Notes: generated by a model from the letters alone, not told the origin. 37,339 bases of DNA from a bacterium (GCA_035308905.1 DATGFS010000051.1:1-37339), one strand, 5' to 3'. Shown: positions 7,259 to 15,944, counted from the stretch's first letter. Numbers and translations are program-made.

Positions 7259-8298
7259 CCGCCGGCGCCGCAGCCGCTCCGGCGCCGGCAGCCGTTTGCG
7301 ACCGGTTGCGGGTGCCAATCCGGGACTGCCGATTCTGGACGATCCAGGCATTGGTTCTGCTCATCGCGGCGGCGGACTTCGCGGCTGACGTTCTCCTCGC
7401 GCAGAACGCCGCGGTGAGCGTCGTCATCGTCACCCTGTTCTTCATTCCGGTGACGTACGCCGCCGTTGCGTTCGATTTCTGGCGGGCCACCATCACCGCC
7501 GTCTGGTGCGTGGTCGTAGATGTGCCGATCATGCTGGTTCAGCATCGTGGAGCGCCGGAACTCGAACAGATGTTTCTCCTCGCCGCCATCGTCGGCGCCG
7601 GCATGTACGTGGCGTATTGGGTGGACCGAGAAGCCGCGGCGCGGGCCGCCCTTCGACTGTACGCGCGCGCCGTCGTACGCGGACAGGAAGATGAACGCCG
7701 GCGGCTGGCCCACGACCTGCACGACGAGACCATCCAGGAGTTGATGATCCACTGCAGGCAGCTCGACGAGTTGAACCACGCGATGAGGGCGCACGGAGCG
7801 GACGCGACGGCCAGCGTGCGGGACGCCCGCGACTCCGCCGAGCGCATCGTACAGGAGCTCAGGGAGCGGATTCGCGCGCTGCGTCCCGCGGTGCTGGATG
7901 ATCTGGGACTGGCGGCCGCTATCGAGCAAATCGTCGGCCGCTACCGGCAAGAGACCGGCGCAACCGGCGAGTTTCGTGTACACGGCGCCGCGCGCCGGCT
8001 TTCCGCCGAGACGGAGGTCGGCCTGTTCCGCATCGCGCAGGAGGCCGTCCGGAACGCGGAGCGGCACGCCCGGGCGACCCGTCTGCACGTCGATCTGGGA
8101 TTCGACGCCGGTCAGGTACGGCTGCGCGTCATAGACGACGGCGCCGGCTTCGTCCTCGACGGGAACCGTGGATTGGCCGCCGACGGACATTTCGGCCTGC
8201 TCGGGATGCGGGAGCGGGCCCATCTCCTGGATGGAAGCCTGGACATCCGCACGAGTCCCCGCGGGGGAACCCAGATCACTGTCGCGGTTCCCGGATAA
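7255..8298 (+). CDS. Membrane sensor histidine kinase, HisKA_3 type
   Basis: This 347-residue kinase has four predicted membrane segments (about 28-50, 53-76, 79-96 and 105-123) with almost no extracytoplasmic loop. Sensing is therefore likely within the membrane or at the cytoplasmic side. The dimerisation/phosphotransfer helix carries H156 in AHDLHDETIQE. The ATPase domain shows the N box (AQEAVRNAERHA), the G1 box (DDGAGF) and GHFGLLGMRERA. It is the cognate kinase of the response regulator upstream. The signal is unknown; its position next to the cytochrome and copper genes suggests a redox or metal-related cue, which is inference. Confidence 0.93.
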   Translation: MTAGAAAAPAPAAVCDRLRVPIRDCRFWTIQALVLLIAAADFAADVLLAQNAAVSVVIVTLFFIPVTYAAVAFDFWRATITAVWCVVVDVPIMLVQHRGAPELEQMFLLAAIVGAGMYVAYWVDREAAARAALRLYARAVVRGQEDERRRLAHDLHDETIQELMIHCRQLDELNHAMRAHGADATASVRDARDSAERIVQELRERIRALRPAVLDDLGLAAAIEQIVGRYRQETGATGEFRVHGAARRLSAETEVGLFRIAQEAVRNAERHARATRLHVDLGFDAGQVRLRVIDDGAGFVLDGNRGLAADGHFGLLGMRERAHLLDGSLDIRTSPRGGTQITVAVPG

Positions 8299-8319
8299 CG
8301 GCCGGCCCGCCCCCGTCCC

Positions 8320-8982
8320 TCACTCGTCGACGACGTATTCGAACAGCCACACGCCCAGCACCAGCACGATCACGTCGAACGCCGCGAGAAAGCCGGCGGG
8401 CCCGAGGATCGCGCCAAACGGCGCGCCTTCGAGCGCCGCGCTCACGCCGGACAGCGAGACCACGATCGCGGGCAGGGTGACCGGCACCAGGAGAATCGGA
8501 AGCAGGACCTCGCGCAGACGCGTCGCCGCCGCCATCGCCCCGAGCAGCGTGCCCGTCGCCGCAAACCCCACGCCGCCGAGTCCGAGCGGGAGTGCCACCC
8601 CGGCGATCCGCCGGCCGAGATCCGGCGTGACGAGCACCGTCTCCGCGAGCACGATCACGGCCATGACCAGGAGGGTGAGCAGCAGATTCGCGGCGGCCTT
8701 GGCCAGGAACAGCGTGCCGCGGCCCACCGGGGACAGCAGCACGCCGGAGAACGCCTGACGGTCCTGCTCCAGCGCCTGCGAGCGCGCCAGGCCGAGCGTT
8801 GCCGCGAAGACGACGGTGATCCAGAGAATGGCCGCGGTGACGGCCGGGGCCGGGGCGCTGCCGACCGCGACGCCCTGCACCACCAGGGCAAGAAACGCGA
8901 CGAGGCTCATCGACGTCACGAGCTCGCGCGTGCGCAGCTCCGCCAGCACGTCTTTCCAGATGAGCGCCGCCGCGGCCCTCAT
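8320..8982 (-). CDS. ccmB: Heme exporter membrane subunit CcmB
   Basis: This 220-residue protein has six hydrophobic segments and the CcmB N-terminus (IWKDVLAELRTRE), with QALEQDRQAFSGVLLSP in the second loop, a CcmB hallmark. It is the permease half of the CcmAB ABC transporter of cytochrome c maturation system I, which drives release of heme-loaded CcmE. It starts inside the end of ccmA (4-nt overlap). ccmC, ccmE and ccmF are not in the window; this gene is the last of the minus-strand run and faces the kinase gene tail to tail. Confidence 0.9.
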   Translation of the reverse strand: MRAAAALIWKDVLAELRTRELVTSMSLVAFLALVVQGVAVGSAPAPAVTAAILWITVVFAATLGLARSQALEQDRQAFSGVLLSPVGRGTLFLAKAAANLLLTLLVMAVIVLAETVLVTPDLGRRIAGVALPLGLGGVGFAATGTLLGAMAAATRLREVLLPILLVPVTLPAIVVSLSGVSAALEGAPFGAILGPAGFLAAFDVIVLVLGVWLFEYVVDE

Positions 8983-9722
8983 CGCCCGCGATACCAGGCG
9001 TCGACCGCCGCGGCGTCGAGACCGGCGAGCGGGAGCGGCGGGCCGAGGCGTCCGCCGCCGAGCACTCGCGCCTCACCGCCGATCCGCACCGCCTCCGCGG
9101 ACTGATGCGTGGCCAGCACCACCGTCCCGCCGTCCCCGCGAAACCGGTCGAGGTGCGCGGCGAGCTGCGAGGCGGCGTCCGGATCGAGGCCGGCGAACGG
9201 CTCGTCGAGGATCAAGACGGCCGGCTGATGCAGGATGGCGCGCGCCACGGCCGCGCGCTGGCTGAGCCCCCGGGAGAGCCGGGCGGCGACGGTCTCGCGG
9301 TACCCGGCGAGACCGAGCAGCGCGCAGACCTCGTCGATCCGGGGGCGCGGCGCGGCGAGATCGTACAGCGCCGCGAACAGGCGGAGATTTTCGGCCACCG
9401 TCAGGCCGCCGTAGAGCATCGGCTCGTGCCCGACGTAGCCGATGCGGCGCCGCGCGCGCGGATCGGTGAAGAGCTCCTCGCCGCCGACGAGGACGGTCCC
9501 CCGCTGGGGGCGCAGCAGTCCGGCGAGCGCGCGCAGGAGCGTCGACTTACCGGAGCCGTTCGGCCCGAAGACGGCGAGGGCGCCGCCGGCGGGGACTTCC
9601 AGGGAGACGCCCCGCAGCACCCGCTCGCGGCCGAAGCCGCGCCAGACGTCGCGGGCGGCGACCGCCGCGTGGGCCGCCGGGGAGGCCGACGCGGCGGCGG
9701 AGTCCTCGGCGGCGGCCTTCAC
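8979..9722 (-). CDS. ccmA: Heme exporter ATPase CcmA
   Basis: This 247-residue ABC ATPase has Walker A GPNGSGKST (53-61), signature LSRGLSQRAAVARA, Walker B ILILDEP-type (AVLILDEPFAGLD) and the switch His in ATHQ. Its length and coupling to CcmB identify it as the ATPase of the cytochrome c heme-handling transporter. Its Ala-rich N-terminus (first 20 residues) is longer than usual. It lies 13 nt behind the BshC-like gene. Confidence 0.88.
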   Translation of the reverse strand: MKAAAEDSAAASASPAAHAAVAARDVWRGFGRERVLRGVSLEVPAGGALAVFGPNGSGKSTLLRALAGLLRPQRGTVLVGGEELFTDPRARRRIGYVGHEPMLYGGLTVAENLRLFAALYDLAAPRPRIDEVCALLGLAGYRETVAARLSRGLSQRAAVARAILHQPAVLILDEPFAGLDPDAASQLAAHLDRFRGDGGTVVLATHQSAEAVRIGGEARVLGGGRLGPPLPLAGLDAAAVDAWYRGR

Positions 9723-9735
9723 GTTCGCGCGCGCG

Positions 9736-11307
9736 TCAAGAACGGCCGAGATCCGGCACGAGCGCCGCGACCTCGTTCGGGTCGAACAGGAAGAACGGGT
9801 AGCCGCGGAACTCGACCACGTCCTCGGCCGGCGGCTGGGCGTTGAGGGCCGCGAGCTGCGCTTCGGCGCGGGCGATCTCGGGCGCTAGCGTCCTGGCCAG
9901 CAGGGCGTTCGTTTCCCGGATCCGCTGCGTCGCCGCGCGCCGCTCGCGGCCCGGGCGCATCGTCTCGACCTCGCGAATCAACCGCCATTTCTCGTCGACG
10001 AGGTGCCGCTCCGCCTCCCCGGCCGCGGCAAGGTGCCGGTCGGGGTTGTGCCGGAGATCCATGAGGCGGCGCTCGAGCGTGTGGCGCTCCCGCGCGGGAT
10101 CGCGCTCCCCGCCGAGCGGCAGGTGCAGCGTCGCGGTGGCGACCGCGTAGGGCGCGAGCCCCGCGGTGAACAGCCGCTGCGCGAGCGGATCCGTCACGCG
10201 GTCGTACCGGCCTCCGCCGACGCCGTGGATGAAGAGATCGCCGAGGCACAGCCGCGTAAACAGCGTGAGCATGAGCGCCTTGGGCCGCACCGCCACGCCC
10301 GAACCGGCGAACATCTCGACACCGCCGGGACCGGCCGGAATCGTCGCCAGCGGACGCTCCGCGGAACCGAGCACCAGGCGGCCGCCCTCGCGCGAGGCGT
10401 ACAAGTCCATCCGGCGGCCGCCGTGGAGAATCCAAAACGGCGTCTCCGTTCGGCCGCCGGCCTCGACGAGGTTCGGGAACGGATTGGCGGCGGAGCGCAC
10501 GCGGTGCGCGCGCCGGTAGTCGTCCAGGCAGCCGTTGTAGGCGTCGCGCAGTCCGCGCGGGTCCTGCAAGAGGTGCAGCGCGAACGCCTCAAACTCCGGC
10601 GTGGACGCGAGCGTTGACACGTTCATGTCGAGATACCGCGGCGCGCCGGCCCGAGCCTCGTACGCCCGCCGCAGACCGTCGAGATACGCGGCCAGCGTTG
10701 CGGCGCTCCGGCGGACCGCCGGCTCGGCGGCCGCGAACGCGGCGAACCGGTCGAGCAGGTCGGGCATCCCGAGGGTCTCGAGGTCGCCGCGCACCGCGGC
10801 CGCGAACCCGGCCCACGCATCCGGCGGGGGCACGGCTGCCGACTCGAGCGGCACGTCATCGGCGAGCGGGACCAGCGTCCGGGTCGCCCGCCCGAGGCCG
10901 TCGCGTCCCGTGGGCACGCTCGCGGAAATCGCGCCCGTCGCGTCCGAGTCGACGACGCAGTGAATGCCGGCCGCCCCGTTGATTCCGCACACCTTGCTCA
11001 ACAAGAAGTACTTGATCCAGACGCCCGGGTGAAAGAAGACCGGCTGGTGTCCCATCAGGACGAACGGCCGGTCCGCGTCCGGCGCCCCCACGAGCTTCGC
11101 TGCGCGCTCCCGGGTCCGCCGGCGAAAGTCGCGCAGCGGCACGCCGAGGACGGCCCCGCCGGCGCCCGGATCGTGCACCTTGACCAGCGACGGCAGGCGC
11201 TCCGGAGGCGGGACGATCAGGGTCTCGCCGGAGCGCTCCGGGATCGCGTAGTCCGTCTCCACTGCCGGGGAGTCCGGGGCCGGGCCGCCCCGCGCGGACG
11301 GGCTCAC
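9736..11307 (-). CDS. BshC-like candidate, uncharacterised family
   Basis: This 523-residue cytosolic protein has a Rossmann-like segment with MGHQPVFFHPGVWIKYFL (about 85-102). It ends in a helical region rich in charged residues (RHTLERRLMDLRHNPDRH), and a middle motif reads DLFIHGVGGGRYDRVTD. Canonical BshC, which joins cysteine to GlcN-malate in bacillithiol synthesis, has a comparable GQQ-x-G segment and similar length, but the match here is distant. Proteins with this GHQPxxFHPGVW motif are, as far as I recall, unnamed. Directly behind a BshB1-like deacetylase (GTGA overlap), it is a candidate cysteine ligase. The GTG at 11307 is chosen because of that overlap; a GTG at 11262 is an alternative. 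Confidence 0.55.
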   Translation of the reverse strand: MSPSARGGPAPDSPAVETDYAIPERSGETLIVPPPERLPSLVKVHDPGAGGAVLGVPLRDFRRRTRERAAKLVGAPDADRPFVLMGHQPVFFHPGVWIKYFLLSKVCGINGAAGIHCVVDSDATGAISASVPTGRDGLGRATRTLVPLADDVPLESAAVPPPDAWAGFAAAVRGDLETLGMPDLLDRFAAFAAAEPAVRRSAATLAAYLDGLRRAYEARAGAPRYLDMNVSTLASTPEFEAFALHLLQDPRGLRDAYNGCLDDYRRAHRVRSAANPFPNLVEAGGRTETPFWILHGGRRMDLYASREGGRLVLGSAERPLATIPAGPGGVEMFAGSGVAVRPKALMLTLFTRLCLGDLFIHGVGGGRYDRVTDPLAQRLFTAGLAPYAVATATLHLPLGGERDPARERHTLERRLMDLRHNPDRHLAAAGEAERHLVDEKWRLIREVETMRPGRERRAATQRIRETNALLARTLAPEIARAEAQLAALNAQPPAEDVVEFRGYPFFLFDPNEVAALVPDLGRS

Positions 11308-11987
11308 AGCACGTCCCCGAGGCTCGCCACGCCGATCGGCTCTTTGGTCGCGAACGGCTCGCCGTACGGGCGGCGGATCCGGCTGCCCCAATACGCGGCG
11401 ACGGACCGGATCGTGTCGAGGATGCCGAGGTTGTTGCGCTCCTCGTTGAACTGCGAGCGGTAGCATGCCACGGCCTCGAGTTTGCGTTCGATGTGCTCGG
11501 AGATGTCGACGATAAACGCGGGGACGACCTGCAGCCGGTAGTGCGTACAGAAGTAGTGCACAATGCGGTCCGGATAATGCGGCGCCCCGCGCATGTCGGT
11601 CCGCGTCAGCTTGGCGTAGAAGCGGGCCGCCTCGCCGAGACGTTCCGCCGCCAGATGATCCGGATGGGCGTCCACCCAGTAGGGAATGCACAGCAGGTCC
11701 GGCCGGACCTCGCGGATCACCTCGGCCACCGCCACGCGATTCTCCACCGTGTCCATGAGGTACCGGTTCGGCAGCGGCAGCGTGATCCGGCGCTCGACGC
11801 CGAGAAGGCGGGCGGCGGCCCCGCTCTCGGCGCGCCGGCGCTCCGGCGATCCCATCGGCGTCGGCTCGCCGTCCGTCAGATCGAGCAGCGTGACGGTCTC
11901 GCCGCGGGCCACGAGTGATGCGACCGTCCCGCCCATCCCGATCTCGGCGTCGTCCGGGTGCGCGCCGATTACGAGGACGTTCGCCAC
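11304..11987 (-). CDS. bshB1: PIG-L family deacetylase, BshB1-like
   Basis: This 227-residue enzyme has the zinc motif GAHPDDAEIG (H10, D13) and AHPDH (H108, D110, H111), the full PIG-L set. VIGAHPDDAEIGMGGT, the SPERRRAES helix and the C-terminal FATKEP match the BshB1 branch, which removes acetyl from GlcNAc-malate in bacillithiol synthesis. Other LmbE-type deacetylases remain possible. The GTG start has GGGAGGT 7 nt upstream, and both lie inside the 3' end of the glycosyltransferase gene (19-nt overlap). It couples to the BshC-like gene downstream. Confidence 0.8.
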   Translation of the reverse strand: MANVLVIGAHPDDAEIGMGGTVASLVARGETVTLLDLTDGEPTPMGSPERRRAESGAAARLLGVERRITLPLPNRYLMDTVENRVAVAEVIREVRPDLLCIPYWVDAHPDHLAAERLGEAARFYAKLTRTDMRGAPHYPDRIVHYFCTHYRLQVVPAFIVDISEHIERKLEAVACYRSQFNEERNNLGILDTIRSVAAYWGSRIRRPYGEPFATKEPIGVASLGDVL

Positions 11988-12712
11988 CGGCTGACCTCCC
12001 GGTCGATGATCGTGAGATAGTAGGTGCGCCGCGCCTGCGGGTCGTCGAGCCCGCCCCAGAACCGCCGCTCCGGATTCTTGTAGATGCGCGGCACCGGGAT
12101 TTCCGCAACCGTGAGCCCGAGCCGCGCGGCCTGCAGCCACACCTGCAGCGGCAGCCCGTAGCTTGGCTCGTCGAGACGCATGCGCGCCAGACCCGTGACG
12201 CGGTACGCTTTGAACCCGCACCACGCGTCGGTAAGCCGGAAGCCCGTGAGCTCGTTGACGATCCGCGTGATCTCTTCGTTGAGCCGCTGCCGGTCCGGCG
12301 GCGCGGGATCATCCTGGGCCCCCGGCGCCTCCGGATGATAGCGGCTGCCGGAAACGATGTCAAACCGGCGTGCCGCCGCGAGAAACTCCGGGATCAGCCG
12401 CGGCTCGTGCTGGCGGTCGCAGTCGATCGTGACGGCGATGTCGAACTCGCCGTCGACCGCGTAGCGAAACCCATCGATCAGCGACTGGCCGTAGCCTTCA
12501 TTCACCGCGTGCGTCAGCACGTGGACGTCCGCGAGGCGCGCTTCCGCCGCGGCGAGGATTGCCGCCGAGCCGTCGGTCGAGCCGTCGTTGACGACGACGA
12601 TGCGCGCGGCCGTGTGGCGGCGCACCTCGTCCAGCACCTCGGCGAGCGTCGCCGCCTCGTTGTAGAGCGGCATCACAACGACGGCGCGCGGCGGTCTCGG
12701 TGTCTCGGTCAT
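11969..12712 (-). CDS. GT2 family glycosyltransferase
   Basis: This 247-residue protein has a GT-A fold with VVVMPLYNEA at the N-terminus, VVNDGSTDGS and a DxD motif (D96-C-D98) followed by RQHEP. It resembles dolichyl- or polyprenyl-phosphate mannosyltransferases but has no C-terminal membrane segments. BshA, the usual first enzyme of bacillithiol synthesis, is a GT4 enzyme, so this gene is not BshA in spite of its place before bshB1. It could act in envelope glycan synthesis or make an unusual thiol precursor. It lies 120 nt after hemB, with no clear promoter. Confidence 0.85.
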   Translation of the reverse strand: MTETPRPPRAVVVMPLYNEAATLAEVLDEVRRHTAARIVVVNDGSTDGSAAILAAAEARLADVHVLTHAVNEGYGQSLIDGFRYAVDGEFDIAVTIDCDRQHEPRLIPEFLAAARRFDIVSGSRYHPEAPGAQDDPAPPDRQRLNEEITRIVNELTGFRLTDAWCGFKAYRVTGLARMRLDEPSYGLPLQVWLQAARLGLTVAEIPVPRIYKNPERRFWGGLDDPQARRTYYLTIIDREVSRWRTSS

Positions 12713-12832
12713 AGGCTAAGGGGTGCAACGACGGCGGGACGCCGGCTATGCCCCGCCGGGATCAGCCGCGTTCGGGGCGCCACCCGCCGGGGATCGCCTG
12801 GACGCGCCCGCGACGAGATGCCGGCGTCGTCG

Positions 12833-13813
12833 CTAGCCTCGTCGCAGACGTTCCGCGGCGGGGCGGGCGAAGTACGTGAGAATCAGATCGGCGCCGGCCC
12901 GGCGAATCGCCGTCAGCACTTCGAACATCGCCTGGGTCTCGTCGAGCCAGCCGTTCGCGGCCGCGGCCTTCAACATCGCGTACTCGCCGCTCACGTGATA
13001 CGCGGCCGTCGGCATCCCAAACGTCGCTTTGACCCGGCTGAGCACGTCGAGGTAGGGCAGCGCGGGCTTGACCATCACGATGTCCGCGCCCTCCTCGATG
13101 TCGCTTTGGACCTCGCGGAGCGCCTCCGCGGCGTTGGCCGGGTCGAGCTGGTAGGCGCGCCGGTCGCCGAAGCGCGGCGCGCTTTCCGCGGCGTGCCGGA
13201 ACGGCTCGAAAAACGCGGACGCGTACTTGGCCGCGTAGGCGAGCACCCCCACATCGGCGCGGCCCGCGGCGTCGAGCGCGCGGCGAACCGTCCCGACCTG
13301 GCCGTCCATCATGCCGGACGGCGCGACGAGATCCGCTCCCGCGTCCGCGTACGACAGCGCGATCCGCGCGTAGGCCTCGAGGGTCGCGTCGTTGTCGACG
13401 GCGCCGTCCCGGACGACGCCGCAGTGTCCGTGTGAGGTGTACTCGCAGAGGCACAGGTCGGGAATGAGCACGAGCCGGTCGGCGAGCTCGCCGCGCAGCC
13501 GGCGCAGCGTCTGCTGGACGATCCCTTCGGCGTCCCACGCGGGGGTCCCGGCCTCATCCTTGCGCGCGGGAATCCCGAATAACATCACCGCGGGCACGCC
13601 CGCCTCGGCCAGGGCGCCGCACTCTTCGACGACGCTCGTCATCGTGTGCTGGAGCTGTCCCGGCATCGCCGCGATCGGCGCGGGCCGCGACTGGCCCTCC
13701 TTTACGAACAGCGGCGCGATGAAGTCCGCCGGGGCGAGCGCCGTCTCGCGCACCATCTCGCGAAGGCGCTCGGTGCGCCGGAGGCGCCGGAACCGCCGAT
13801 CGGGAAACCCCAT
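12833..13813 (-). CDS. hemB: Delta-aminolevulinic acid dehydratase (porphobilinogen synthase)
   Basis: This 326-residue enzyme condenses two 5-aminolevulinate molecules to porphobilinogen. The zinc-type cysteine cluster is intact (C121, C123, C131 in CLCEYTSHGHCG). The two Schiff-base lysines are K196 (AAKYASAF) and K249 (VMVKPALPYLD). The ATG at 13813 is preceded by GGAGG and lies 5 nt after the hemD stop; this fits the family length. It follows hemC and hemD in one transcript. hemA and hemL are not in the window. Confidence 0.95.
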   Translation of the reverse strand: MGFPDRRFRRLRRTERLREMVRETALAPADFIAPLFVKEGQSRPAPIAAMPGQLQHTMTSVVEECGALAEAGVPAVMLFGIPARKDEAGTPAWDAEGIVQQTLRRLRGELADRLVLIPDLCLCEYTSHGHCGVVRDGAVDNDATLEAYARIALSYADAGADLVAPSGMMDGQVGTVRRALDAAGRADVGVLAYAAKYASAFFEPFRHAAESAPRFGDRRAYQLDPANAAEALREVQSDIEEGADIVMVKPALPYLDVLSRVKATFGMPTAAYHVSGEYAMLKAAAANGWLDETQAMFEVLTAIRRAGADLILTYFARPAAERLRRG

Positions 13814-13818
13814 GCCGC

Positions 13819-14625
13819 TCACCGTCCTCCGGAAGTCACGGCGGGCCCCGGGCGCGGGCTGAGGGCGGCGCGCAGCGCGTCGACGAGGCCGGCCAGCGTG
13901 TAGGTCGTCGCAACCACGCCGACGCGCAGGCCCGCCGCGCGCGCCGTCGCGGCCGTGACCGGACCGATGCACGCCACGAGCACCCCCCCGAGCGCCCGGC
14001 GCACGTCCGGACCGGCGAGCTGCAGAAAATAGCGTACCGTGGACGAGCTCGTGAACGTCATCGCGTCGATGCGCCCCGCGCGGACGGCCTCGAGCACCGC
14101 CGGCGCGGGCGCGTCGTCCGCCTCGGTGCGGTACGCCGACACGACGTCCACCGCGGCGCCGAGCGCGCGGAGCCCTTCCGGCAGCACGTCGCGCGCGACG
14201 GCCGCGCGCGGCAGCAGGATGTGCACGCCGCGTAGATCGTGGCGGCCGAACGCCGCGACGAGCGCCTCGGCGCGGAACTCCCCGGGTGACAGGACCGCCC
14301 GCAGGCCGTGGTCGCGGAGCGCTTCGTCGGTGCCGGGCCCGATGACCGCGAGACGCGCGCCGCCGAGCGCCTGGGCCGTCGCGCCGAGGGCGGTCAGCCG
14401 CTCGATGACGGCGGCGACGCCGTTCCGGCTCGTGAACACGACCCAGCCGTAGTCGCCGATCCGCCGCAGCGCGGCGTCGAGCGGTGCGTAATCGGCGGCG
14501 GGCACGATCCGGATCGTCGGAAATTCGAGGACCTCGGCGCCCTCGGCCTCGAGGAGCCGCCGCAGCCGGCCGTCCTCGCGGGGCCGGGTGACCACGATCC
14601 GGCGGCCGCCGAGCGCGCCGCTCAC
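13819..14625 (-). CDS. hemD: Uroporphyrinogen-III synthase
   Basis: This 268-residue enzyme inverts ring D of hydroxymethylbilane and closes the ring. The family has little sequence conservation. GRRIVVTRPREDGRL at the start, VVFTSRNGV, AVIGPGTDEAL, DAMTFTSSSTVRYF and VACIGPVTAATARAAG are the usual landmarks of the two HemD lobes. The GTG start overlaps the hemC stop (GTGA), which supports the call by context. Confidence 0.9.
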   Translation of the reverse strand: MSGALGGRRIVVTRPREDGRLRRLLEAEGAEVLEFPTIRIVPAADYAPLDAALRRIGDYGWVVFTSRNGVAAVIERLTALGATAQALGGARLAVIGPGTDEALRDHGLRAVLSPGEFRAEALVAAFGRHDLRGVHILLPRAAVARDVLPEGLRALGAAVDVVSAYRTEADDAPAPAVLEAVRAGRIDAMTFTSSSTVRYFLQLAGPDVRRALGGVLVACIGPVTAATARAAGLRVGVVATTYTLAGLVDALRAALSPRPGPAVTSGGR

Positions 14626-15575
14626 GGCATCTGCCTGACGGGCTCCCGCGCGGGGGACGCCGCCCGGTCGCCGGTGATGTCGGGCGAGTCGGCGAACACG
14701 CGATCCGCCACAGAGAGACCGAGCCACCGCGCCGCGCCGACCGGCGCCGTCGCACGGTGCCGGCGGACGACGCGTCCGTCCTCGGTCGCCAGCAGGCCTT
14801 CCAGAATGACGCGGTCGCGGTCGACCGTCGCGAGCGCGCCGGCCGGCGCGCGGCATCCGCTGCCGAGCCGGGCGACGAAGGCGCGCTCCGCGGTCACGGC
14901 CTCGTGGGCCGCAGAATCGTCGACCAGGCGCACGAGGTCGAGGACGGCCGGGTCGTCACGGCGCGCCTCCACGGCCAGCGCCCCCTGCGCCGGTGCGGGC
15001 AGCATCACATCGGGCTCGAGCCATTCCGAGACCCGGTCCTCCCACCCCATCCGCACCAGTCCGGCGGCGGCGATGCAGAGCGCGTCCGCGTCCCCGCGGT
15101 CGAGCTTCTGCAGGCGCGTATCGAGGTTCCCGCGGATCGACACGATGACGAGATCCGGACGGCGGGCCCGCAGCTGCGCGGCGCGCCGGAGACTGCTCGT
15201 CGCGACCCGCGCGCCGGCGGGCAGGCCGGCGAGGGATTCTCCGCGGCGCGAGACGAGCACGTCGCGCGGATCGGCGCGGGTCATCACCGCGCCGAGGCAG
15301 AGGCCCGGATGCAGCGCCGTCGGGAGGTCTTTCGCACTGTGCACCGCGACGTCGCACCGGCGCCCGGCGACCGCCGCCTCGAGCTCTTTGGCAAAGAAGC
15401 CGATGCCCTCGAGCTGCTCGAGGGGCACGTCGGAAGCGCGATCTCCCGCGGAGTGAATGATGACCGTCTCGACGGCGACCGCGGGCTCGCGCGCCCGAAG
15501 GGCGTCGGCGAAGATCTGCGTCTGCCGCAGGCTCAGCCGGCTTCCGCGCGTGCCGACACGCAGTGTCCTGGCCAT
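14622..15575 (-). CDS. hemC: Porphobilinogen deaminase (hydroxymethylbilane synthase)
   Basis: This 317-residue enzyme links four porphobilinogens. VGTRGSRLSLRQT at the N-terminus, HSAKDLPT, SSLRRAAQL and the dipyrromethane cofactor cysteine C241 (GSGCRAP) are all present. It is the first of the hemC-hemD-hemB block. The start ATG lacks a clear ribosome-binding site, and a small hairpin (15591-15608) separates it from the gene before. Confidence 0.95.
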   Translation of the reverse strand: MARTLRVGTRGSRLSLRQTQIFADALRAREPAVAVETVIIHSAGDRASDVPLEQLEGIGFFAKELEAAVAGRRCDVAVHSAKDLPTALHPGLCLGAVMTRADPRDVLVSRRGESLAGLPAGARVATSSLRRAAQLRARRPDLVIVSIRGNLDTRLQKLDRGDADALCIAAAGLVRMGWEDRVSEWLEPDVMLPAPAQGALAVEARRDDPAVLDLVRLVDDSAAHEAVTAERAFVARLGSGCRAPAGALATVDRDRVILEGLLATEDGRVVRRHRATAPVGAARWLGLSVADRVFADSPDITGDRAASPAREPVRQMP

Positions 15576-15590
15576 CGAAAGCGTCGCGGC

Positions 15591-15608
15591 GCCGGCCTTG
15601 CGGCCGGC
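15591..15608 (-). other. Small hairpin between the zinc-ribbon gene and hemC
   Basis: GCCGGCC-TTGC-GGCCGGC forms a 7-bp stem directly after the stop codon at 15609 and 15 nt before hemC. It could trim or partly terminate the transcript, and might set lower hem expression than that of the genes upstream. This is speculative. Confidence 0.35.
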
Positions 15609-15944
15609 CTAGCGGCGGCCCCTTTTGCCGGATCGCTTCCGGGACGCGGGACGGCCCGACGCTCGATGGCCCGCGCGGCGTGAGACAGCCTTCGCCCGGG
15701 CTGCCCCCGCGGCCCGGCGGCTTCCCGAGGCGGGACGGCGGCGCGGCGCGCCGGCGGCCGCCGCGGCGCGCCGGGCTCCCCTTGCGGGACGTGCGGCAGT
15801 ACCTCCTGCCGGCTCGAACGCGCGCGCGTCGTACCACGCCCACCGGTAGGTCGTGGGGCAACGCAGGTACACGGGCCCGTCGGCCCGCTTCGCGACCTCA
15901 TGAGACACGTCGCAGAAGATGCAGCGGTAGAGTATGCCTGCCAT
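15609..15944 (-). CDS. Small zinc-ribbon-like protein with Arg/Ala-rich tail
   Basis: This 111-residue protein is not a family I can name. Residues 1-45 hold C8-x2-C11 and C29 with H15 nearby, a possible incomplete zinc ribbon, followed by a well-ordered stretch YRWAWYDARAFEP. Residues 48-111 are almost only Ala, Arg, Gly, Pro, Ser and Lys, very basic and probably disordered. This tail resembles nucleic-acid-binding tails of histone H1-like bacterial proteins. It lies 19 nt behind the HD-domain gene and ahead of hemC. Confidence 0.6.
   Translation of the reverse strand: MAGILYRCIFCDVSHEVAKRADGPVYLRCPTTYRWAWYDARAFEPAGGTAARPARGARRAAAAAGAPRRRPASGSRRAAGAARAKAVSRRAGHRASGRPASRKRSGKRGRR

Noticed and set aside
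11969-12712. Glycosyltransferase as BshA
   Set aside because: It has a GT2 fold with a DxD motif, not the GT4 fold of BshA.
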